Part shown: in pieces, positions 56,352-64,000 of the stretch
Position numbering within the stretch: position 1 is the first letter of the stretch
Layout of the letters: the number at the start of each line of letters is the position of its first letter
NCBI GenBank assembly: GCA_024114885.1
Contig: CP099429.1
Coordinates: 496,001 to 560,000 of the forward strand
Reading direction: 5' to 3'
DNA length: 64,000 nt
Source of the DNA: Septoria linicola
Lineage: Eukaryota; Ascomycota; Dothideomycetes; Mycosphaerellales; Mycosphaerellaceae
Position numbers and translations under genes: made by a program
The notes under the pieces: generated by a model
What the model was told of the DNA's origin: nothing
The model's input: only the letters and a program-made list of their open reading frames with translations
Databases searched by the model: none

Positions 56352-58654
56352 TATCGACCATGACTGACTGCTTCGCAGGGCTATGATCTACTCGAGCCTA
56401 CTCTGCAGGGAGGCCTTTTCACGGATTGTGACTTCTTCTCTAACAACTGGTAGCACTGAGATCGTCCAAGATGTCACGCCTTAGAGGTGCAACACCATCG
56501 CCAATCGCTAGGGCTTGAACACAGAACACTGTCAAAGGCTTTGTTCACGTCCTGCGAAACGGCAGGAGCTAGACAAATGGAGTCGTCATGATCACGCCGG
56601 GACAAGACTTCTTTCTGCCCAAATTTGCATTTTCCAAGACAACGCGAATCCGCAAATGACCTGGCGAAAGCACCGAGAGAAGGCGAAGCTCTACAACCAC
56701 TCCCGCACTGAATCAGTGGCGTGCCGTAGCTATCTCTTGGCCTCGTATCCCCAAGAAGGCATGGAGTAGTTACAAATAGCTTCACTTTCGAGCATGAAAG
56801 CGGCTCGTAGTGCGCTCAGCAGGGGATGGTCAGCTGAGGACACACTATACCAAAGTAGTGCACTGCATGGCGATGTCCTGTCCACTCTCGGGATGCGGTC
56901 TGCAGTGATCGGGCCGGCAGACGCCCGACACTTCATCGAAAGGTACTGGCGCCGGCAGCGCGAAGCTTAACAGTAGGGTTTCGGCCCCATGGGCAACCCG
57001 CCCAGTACACAACACAGTGCGCTTGCCAGCCGTGTGCGAGTGGCTGTGAGCCACGTTGTGTAGTTCGACTCGCTCGAGGAAGACGGGCTTTGCTTTGTCA
57101 GCCTTTCTCACAAGGGTTTCCTGGACACAGAGGCAGGCTCCAAGCTCTAAACTGATGAGCTTTACCACATGTGTGATGGTAACGACGGGCTTGGCCTGTA
57201 GCCAGGGAGTAAACCCAAGATCCCTTGCCGATCGTGCCTGATCATGCGTCTGCATGAACGCCACCAGATGAAGTGTCAGTCCACCTTTCAATATGTGGCT
57301 GGACCGGCGGCTCAGGAACCAAGCGCCAAGTCCTTTCCTAGCAATTCTGTAAACCTTCTGCACAAGTCGTGCACGATAGTGTTCCACGAACTGCAGCGAA
57401 GAGTCACGACCGAGTTACATCGTGTTAGAAATAGGCACTGCTGACATCAGCATTGCTCTGTCAGTCACGCGTACGTGTGGACATACAGCTCGAGCAAGAT
57501 CGCCGTTGCCTGGAATCGTCTCTGTTCCTGAACGTGACGGAAGTGCCCTATTCGCAAAGAACAAAGCGCGTCTATCGATCAAGATGGCTATGCGGCGACA
57601 GAATTAGAACGACAGCGTCAGGCTTGGGACTATCCAGTCCGCTGTACCTAGTGTACTTGGCAGCATTGGACCAGAGCTTAACGGCCTTATAGGAATCTGT
57701 GAAGATCATCCGCTCCGAGGACGACCGCAGACGATCGATATAGCTTATCTTCACAATCTCCACAGATTGCTAATGATGCGCGGCTGAGCTGCAGAATGCT
57801 GATGCTATGCCCAATTGGAACGAGACGGGTGCGCCTGCGTGCCTGATCATGCTGCGGACTTCGAGCAGCACATCTCTATGTCAACGGTAAGACGCACCGA
57901 TTGATCATCTTTCACACGCCGGCCCGTCGTACAAAGGCGTTTTCTGGGGGGTGAACAGACCGCAATACCACTACGACGATCGGCTTCTCCATGCATGCCA
58001 ATGCATCGTGTGGCAGCAATCGATATTGACGACGGCCATTCGATCATTTGTGTTGATTGGGATAGACTCGACCTTGTCGTGCATTCTCGGCATTCTCACT
58101 TCCCGCACTGCTACGTGGTCCAACACAGTGTGTCACAATCACGTGGGCCCTCCTTTCTATATGCATCATGCTAGTAAATCATCTAAGCCTTTAGAAGTAT
58201 CTCCGCTTTGAAAATGATCCCCAAGACGGCATTAGCATCCCGTCTGCGGGCAATCGAGTGCGCCATTGAAAGCCATGGCTGTGTGTGTCGATCGCGGCAG
58301 TCCTGTGTGATAGACGGTCATCGTAAACGGACTTCCTGATGTTATTATAGTGGACACCGCCCGTCTGGTTTGACTTCACTCTCCCGCTTTCTCAATCGCA
58401 TCGTACTTTGCCAAGGAAGCATATGGACGCTGCAAGCCAACGGGCATGGGGAGCTATACGCCGCCCGCTATGATGAACAGTCGACGATCGAGGCAAGTGA
58501 CGATTGCTACGCACATACCATCGACGATGGAGCGTGGAAAGACGACATATAAATGGCGCTTTGAACTCCTATACTTCTCCCCATCGGCTCCTCATCAAAC
58601 ACTACTGCAACACCTATCCTCGTTTCCATCCAATCACAACTCGCAATCATCAAT
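56352..58654. other. 2.3 kb intergenic, no gene recognised
   Basis: The longest frame (56845-57387, minus, 180 codons) opens with GTG and matches nothing I know. The right end carries the promoter of the small secreted protein gene, including a TATA-like box. Confidence 0.45.
58548..58553 (+). promoter_or_regulatory. TATA box candidate of the small secreted protein gene
   Basis: TATAAA 102 bp upstream of the ATG at 58655, followed by a pyrimidine-rich leader and an AATCATCAAT start context. Spacing fits a fungal TATA promoter, common in strongly induced genes. Confidence 0.45.
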
Positions 58655-59222
58655 ATGAAGTTTTCCATTCTTGCTATTGCCACCTTGGCTGCCGGGGTCA
58701 TCGCCGCCCCAGCTCCAGAGGCTGAGGCCGCCGCTGAGCTTGTCGAGAGGACTAGCTGGAAGAACAAGTGCGACAAATACAAGTGGGACTACGAGAGCTG
58801 CAAGAAGGGTACGATCTGATCAATGCTTCGCATCTATACAATCGTACTGACTCGTAATATAGAGGATGAGAAGTACCAGCACGAGTACAAGCAGTGCGAG
58901 GAGGAGACCTACCACTACAAGCATGAGTATGATGTGAGTTGCGAACATCGAGCCAACTTAGAGGGTGTGACGATACTGACCTGCCTCAGAACTGCCAAGA
59001 CAAGTACTACGGCCACCACAAGCGTAATTCGAACAAGTGCTCCAAGGAGGAGAAGGCACTGAAGAAGCAAGAGCTTAAGTGTAGGTCGATAAAGCCTCTG
59101 GCATCTGGGAGTCTCTGCAGCTAACACTGTCCTTAGGCAAGCTGATCAAGCACAAGGCCGACAAGCAGAGCAAGAAGTGCCAGGATGAGCACAAGAACGT
59201 CCAGAAGTACTGCAAGTACTAG
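58655..59222 (+). CDS. small secreted cysteine- and lysine-rich protein (effector-like)
   Basis: Four exons: 58655-58808, 58863-58933, 58990-59080 and 59137-59222; introns 54, 56 and 56 nt, all GT-AG and all restoring frame. Product 133 aa. A clear signal peptide (MKFSILAIATLAAGVIAA) is followed by a short acidic pro-like stretch ending LVER, then a mature region of about 100 residues. The mature part holds nine cysteines in a regular spacing, many Lys/Glu/His/Tyr and repeated KC-x-DE/K patterns. No enzyme motif. Small size, signal peptide, cysteine content and three introns in 400 coding bases fit the profile of secreted effector candidates; function is not inferred beyond that. The TATA-like box upstream agrees with inducible expression. 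Confidence 0.88.
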
Positions 59223-59449
59223 AGAATGGGCGTCGGCAGCGAGGAACTCGTAATAGAGCGCAGCAGGGCTTACTCTATACTTAAGCCACACCAAAGCTAC
59301 TCCAAGAGTCCCATTCGTATACAGGCAATATTCAACGAGCACTTATCCGCGTACCGAAATCACGCTCGTCTTGTGGTTGCCGTCTATCTTGTCAAGATTC
59401 CCAAGCCATGGGATCGTCTGGGTACTGTCGCCAGGGCGTGGTGACCCGC

Positions 59450-60909
59450 CTACCTTGGCGCCACAGTAGTGTCTGATAGAACTTTAGGGTTTGCCTTCAC
59501 ATTCGCATCTCTTCGACCAAGCGCTGCCAACGCATCGATCAGGCCGACGAGGATCGGCTCCAAATTGACTCCCAGAGCAAGAGGATTCAGGGTCTCGTCA
59601 AGTACCGTCGACTTCGTACAGCCAGAAGCTATTGCACCCGCGAAAGCCTGCTCGAGGAACTTAAACGCGCCAACAAAGCCCAGTAGCTCAGTCGTGAAGT
59701 GTCCGCCCGCAGCATAAGTCACAAAGTCGACGCTGGCGCCATTGCTGCACCACGAATTGACCAATGTGGTTGCATTGGCGTACGGGATAATCTCGTCCTC
59801 GGAGGCGTGGAAGACATACACTGGTGCGATTGGCGTCTCGTTCTTGTCCACTCCCATGGTCTGCAGTGCGAGCGCAGATGCAATCTGTGGTTGGTAATAA
59901 AGCCGATCTCCCAGCGACTGGATCTTAGTGCTCAGAAGAGATTGCTCAAAGAAGTTGAACAGATCGAGGATGCAATTCTGATTTGCAAAATCGAGCACAG
60001 ACTGCCCATAAGGTGTTATGATCTCTTTGATGACAGAGCCAATTTGCGCTGCATAGGAGCTAGGCTTGTTTAGACCATCAACAGCAGCGGGCAAGAAACC
60101 GCTGAAGGCTGTGTTGTCAATGAACAGTGCTGTGCCGGTCAGGTTTGCGACGACACCGCCTGCTGCCCAGCCTGAGATCGAGAGATCCGGAGCATAAGTA
60201 GGGTGCAGCTGTGCAGCCCAGCCCGAGGCGATGGACCCTCCAGAATAGCCATATCCGACGATCTTCGGTGCACTTGTGGAAAAGCCAAGAGTGCTCTTGG
60301 AGTTCTTGACAGCACGCATGCTGTCCAGGACTGCCGTACCTGCGAGTCGTCCTGCTCCGAAAGCAGCATCTGCGCCTTCGTAATCAGGCGAGGAGACAAT
60401 ATAGCCAGACAGGAGGAAGCCCTCGAGTAGCAAGAACTCCACGTCCGAAATGAGATCGACCTGAGCAGCGAGAAGCTGATAGTTGTAGCTCGGTGAGCAG
60501 ATGGGAGCTGATCCATCATACGCGGTATGGAACGAGACAAAGCGATCCTTCTTTGCGCCAAGTGGTTCGAAGATCGTGGCCACAGCTGCTGTTGCTGAAC
60601 CTGTGATGGAGTTAATGAGATGTTGTACTCTTTGTTCCAGCACTAAACTTGCCATTTGCAGAAGTGGTCCTATATAGGAGCTGGTAAGACTGCACTCCCC
60701 GGGGTCGGAATCAGACCCAGGAATGATGTGACTACAGTACGACTTCGAAGGATTGTGCCTGGTGTTTGTGCTTCAAAGCCAGCAGGTGGCTGGTAGAAGG
60801 GATCGGTCGTTGGCGTCAGGACCCTCTTCGACGGTAGACCATGAGCTAGAGAGACAACGAATGCCAACAAGGCAACAGATACGATGGTCTTGCGCGTGAT
60901 GGCATTCAT
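59450..60909 (-). CDS. secreted lipase, LIP (Candida-type) family
   Basis: Exons 60909-60696 and 60642-59450; intron 60695-60643 (53 nt, GTGCAG..TAG). Product 468 aa. Signal peptide (TIVSVALLAFVVSLAHG) followed by a KR pair. Family blocks in order: YQPPAGFEAQTPGTILRSR, TIFEPLGAKKDRFVSFHTAYD, GYIVSSPDYEGADAAFGAG, nucleophile serine in VGYGYSGGSIASGWAA, acid in VFHASEDEIIPYANAT and histidine in AAGGHFTTELLGFVGAF. Known members hydrolyse extracellular triacylglycerols. The donor GTGCAG is weak, so the exact splice site is uncertain, but the upstream frame stops at 60670 and the downstream one lacks a signal peptide, so splicing is required. A decayed copy lies beside it. Confidence 0.92.
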
Positions 60910-61384
60910 GATGGCGCAGGAGTTTTACCCTTCCAGAGTCGGCCTATGCAGCCTGTAGACGTGGACATAGAGATGGCGAATCTCTGTTCTTATCTGCTTC
61001 AGCAGGAATGCAACGGTCTGCGGAGCATGCTACGGTTTGAGCGGAAGCACCGCTCGGTCGAGACATAGCCAGCTGATTTTTCCTGTTCCTACCTGGAGCG
61101 GACTGTGGGACGCAGCCTACTCCGCACGGCACCTGGCTGGTCAAACGTGCCGGTGCCTGCTCACCTCGCACTACTCAGATACCATCAACCACCTGCTTGC
61201 TTCTTCATGGCCAAATGTCTGGATCATTGGTCCTTTCGTATCCTCGAGGCTGTCAGACTCTAGATGTGCTCGTATATAGCTCTCTGTCGTGCTAATGAAG
61301 TCGAGCTAAGGTTGTGGTGCACGAGGCCAGAGGATTGATCGGCAGACATACGAAGCATTTACGAAGTGGAGATCGTCAGAGCTT
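60910..61384. other. lipase promoter region
   Basis: 475 bp between the lipase ATG and the decayed lipase copy; no frame of note. Confidence 0.45.
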
Positions 61385-61790
61385 GGCTTCCTCGGCAATC
61401 AGCGCATGTGACAGCATTGCAGTTGTGAAGCGTTTGCTGACAGCATAAGCTTTATACTCGACGCCTGCGTTCTTGCTGCATCACGGATCTATCAGTGTGG
61501 TTGTGGTGGTGTACGAAATGATCTCGTCTCCAGAGGCGTAGAAGACATACTCCTGCTCATCTAATTCATCATCGAGATCTTGTATGACAAGCGCAGAGAT
61601 GGCGTCTTCATTGGGAGACCGATGCGGCCAAGCTGTGGTTCACAGTCAAAGAAGTTCACATCCACCAGCTCATTCCCAGAGATGAAGTTCTCTCATGGCA
61701 TGGCTGTGGACAAATTATTGGTGGGACGGCTGACCAGTCCCGCTGCCGTATCCGTGCAAACAGAAAAGTCGCCAGCGACAGGCTATATGA
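61385..61790 (-). pseudogene. decayed second copy of the LIP-family lipase (C-terminal part)
   Basis: Minus-strand translation gives YVFYASGDEIISYTTTTTLI, a stop, then CSKNAG and RFTTAML, aligning with the neighbouring lipase text YVFHASEDEIIPYANATTLV, CSNGAS and HFTTELL. Further upstream, DFSVCTDTAAGLV matches DLSISGWAAGGVV. The catalytic acid is still recognisable, the GGH histidine is gone, and stops and frame changes run throughout. It has the same orientation as the intact gene, so it probably arose by tandem duplication; the N-terminal half is missing. Confidence 0.85.
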
Positions 61791-61862
61791 GACAGCCGCC
61801 TCCGTTAGCGTGCCTCTCGAAATGTTGGTATATATGCATTGACAACTAACGCAGCTTGAACG

Positions 61863-63322
61863 ATGCTCAACCGAACTCTCTCATTCAGAACAATGCAGTC
61901 CCACGATCGAATCGTTATCGTTGGCGCAGGCGTCTTTGGGCTCTCCACAGCACTGGAGCTGCGCCAAAGAGGTTACCATGATATTACTGTTCTCGACAGA
62001 AGCATGCCGCCAGTATGTTCCTCACATACGAAAAGGAAAGGAAGCCGGGAGCTAATTGCTTGAAGGTGTCGGATGGATCAAGCGTAGATATATCGCGGAT
62101 CATTCGCTTCGACTATGCTGATCCAGTGTATGCCGCTATGGCCAAGGACGCATATGACCTCTGGGGCACAGCGCCGGAATACGAAGGAAGCTTCGATCAT
62201 ACCCCCATCACTTTGGCTGCAGGTACGGTGAAAGGACGAGGTTACATCAATAAATCCGAAGAGGTCCTGAAAAGGCTCGGGCAACCTGTGAACAAATCGT
62301 CGGGGGCTCAAGATGTGCGAGAACGGTTTCCTTCACTGAGTGGACCACTTGCAGGGCCTGACTTCTTTGGCTATTGTAACGAGCAAGCTGGCTGGGCCGA
62401 TGCTGCCAAGGCAATTCAGGACTCATGGACCGTTGCGTTGCTGCTGGCATCTCCTTCGTCTGCGGCTCTCGAGGGACAGTGATCGAACTGATCAAGGGCT
62501 CTGATGGCAAGGTCCAAGCCGTGCGGACCAAGTCCGGCCCGGCCATTGAGGGAGACCACTTCATCTTGGCATCTGGCGCGTGGACCTCCTCCATCGTGCC
62601 TATGTATAACACAACCATGGCCACAGGGCAGGTCCTTGGCTTCCTTAGGCTTTCACAGGACGATATGAATCAGCTCAAAGACATGCCGACTTACATCAAT
62701 TATGACTCCGGCTGGTTCTGCTTCCCGCCGCATACCGACACTGGATATTTGAAGATGGCGGTCCATGGCTACGGGTATACTTCAACAGGTGTAAGTAGAT
62801 CTGCGAAGTATAGTGCGTCAGGAACTAACTTGACACAGCGGAATCAAGTCTCTACGCCTCCATTAGACGCGCGGAGTCGACGTGCGGATTTCGTGCCAGT
62901 GGATGGAGCAGCAAGATTGCAAGCAGGACTAGCAGAGATCTTGCCTGAGCTTGCTACGCGACAATTCGAAAGGACTGCCGTCTGCTGGTACACTGACACA
63001 CCTACAGGCGATTTCATCATGGACCATCATCCTGATGCTGACGACTTGTTCCTCGCCAATGGAGGCAGCGGCCAGTAAGTTGGAAAATGTTGCTATTTTC
63101 TGATCACAGATCTGACAATATAATTGCAGCGGGTTCAAGTTCTTGCCTGTGCTTGGGCGCTACATAGCCGATGCCTTCGAAGGAAAGCTCCCAGAGGAAA
63201 TGAAGGACAAATGGCGCTTTCGACGTGAGCTTGCAGGCAAGTCAGATGCTTTCGAGGGCGACGGAAGCCGCGGAGGGCCTTTAAGAAGAGAGTTGACATC
63301 TGATGAGCGGGCGAGACTTTGA
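61863..63322 (+). CDS. fructosyl amino acid oxidase-like FAD enzyme (one apparent frameshift)
   Basis: Exons 61863-62012, 62066-62790, 62839-63074 and 63130-63322; introns 53, 48 and 55 nt. FAD site RIVIVGAGVFGLSTALELRQ, then DGSSVDISRIIRFDYADP, AGWADAAKAIQ, GDHFILASGAWTSSIVPMY, VCWYTDTPTGDFIMDHHP and NGGSGHGFKFLPVLGRYIA: the DAO/FAOX order. It ends ERARL, a plausible peroxisomal PTS1. Near 62424 the frame must shift by one base (AKAIQDS then RCVAAGISFV); no intron fits, so it is either a real lesion or an assembly error. Intron 1 ends in AAG. Family role: oxidative cleavage of glycated amino acids with H2O2 release. An inner ATG at 61893 is an alternative start. Confidence 0.88.
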
Positions 63323-63520
63323 TAGAAACGCGCATAATGATGTTGTTCGGGCGGGTCAGCATTCATCAAGATCAAGATGGGGTGTCCGTGCCGTCCCAGC
63401 CTTTTATCATATCCGCTCGACCTTTCCTCCTCAACTTCTTTCCTTACTCCTCTGTTCTTACCAGACACCACTTTGACTTCCTGGCGACCATGCTAGTCGA
63501 GCGGCACCTTAGATAAGACC

Positions 63521-64000
63521 ATGAACAGTGGTTCTGCCAGGGTCGTGAAGCGCACTAAGCACGCATGTGAGAACTGCCGGTATTGCCCACTTGGGGGCCA
63601 ATGGGTCTCCAAATTGTTCATCTGGCCTGGACACTTGCTCTATCAGACGCAAGAAAGCACGATGTCCTGGCGAAATACCACAGTGCTCTCTGTGCTCTCG
63701 TCTGAAGCAAGCGTGCGTTTATGCTGAACGGAGAGTGAGATCTCGTGCCCACTATCATGACCATGAGAATCCCAACCGCACTGTGAGTGCTACAGAAGCT
63801 ACCGCGCCTCGAGCCATAGTGACCGTTGTGGCCAGAGTGACATGCGCCCGAGCGCCGTTGAAACGCAGTCTAACGATCTTACAAGCACTGTAAGACAGGT
63901 GGTCTCGCCACTGCAAGGCACTGAAGCTCGACCACAATCGCAGACTTCTACCTGCGGGCTCGTGGTACCAGCCTCGAGATTTGAGATCGAGCTGCAACAG
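63521..64000 (+). CDS. Zn2Cys6 transcription factor, N-terminal part, cut by the window edge
   Basis: Exons 63521-63579, 63647-63782 and 63836 to beyond 64000; introns 67 and 53 nt (GTATTG..CAG, GTGAGT..CAG). The first intron splits the zinc cluster; joined, it reads KHACENCRRKKARCPG, then PQCSLCSRLKQACVY, a full CX2CX6CX6CX2CX6C. Exon 3 is open to the last base of the window. It starts 198 bp after the FAOX-like gene on the same strand, so it could regulate it (inference only). Confidence 0.9.

Noticed and set aside
56845..57387. 180-codon minus-strand frame
   Set aside because: Starts with GTG, no recognisable domain, no splice partners; kept only as part of the intergenic description.

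Overview
The window is nuclear DNA of a filamentous ascomycete. Genes are compact, introns are 41-76 nt with GT donors and CTAAT/CTGAC-type branch sites (one of 117 nt and one of 226 nt), and several families are typical of Pezizomycotina: Zn2Cys6 regulators, CFEM/Pth11 receptors, HIT-finger Vps71, fructosyl amino acid oxidase and LIP-type secreted lipase. A 10.6 kb TA-saturated island with repeat-induced point mutation (RIP)-type damage fits the same group. A Dothideomycete of the Mycosphaerellales type is my best guess, but that is inference from general character and not from a marker gene.

Left part (1-34 kb). A CFEM receptor runs off the left edge. Then come an uncharacterised protein, an aquaglyceroporin, a medium-chain reductase, a small membrane protein, a 2EXR/F-box-like protein and a Swiss-Army-Knife HAD protein with an RGG tail. 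A gene-poor stretch of about 4 kb follows. After it lie a small Zn2Cys6 regulator with a 16-nt micro-exon, an AsaB/CmcJ-type oxygenase-like protein, VPS71, an acyl-protein thioesterase, a TauD/TfdA dioxygenase next to a regulator with two tandem zinc clusters, an RRM-YTH RNA reader, MOG1 and RPN9.

Middle (34.2-45.0 kb). A heavily mutated repeat island separates two divergent housekeeping genes, RPN9 and the complex I 40 kDa subunit. A complete but dead Ty1/copia element (37717-44015, 278-bp LTRs, 5-bp target duplication GCGAG) sits inside an older, differently mutated element. The whole island is bounded by a roughly 50-bp inverted repeat that is itself not RIP-damaged.

Right part (45-64 kb). 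After the complex I subunit and an acidic unknown protein comes a probable catabolic cluster: a FAD monooxygenase, a Dal5-type transporter with two nonsense codons and a frameshift, a bacterial-type PdxA-family dehydrogenase, and a Zn2Cys6 regulator. Next are a small cysteine- and lysine-rich secreted protein (effector-like), a secreted lipase with a decayed second copy beside it, a fructosyl amino acid oxidase with one apparent single-base frameshift, and a Zn2Cys6 regulator cut by the right edge.

Exon boundaries were worked out by hand from reading frame, splice sites and family conservation. Several single-base frameshifts could be either real lesions or assembly errors.
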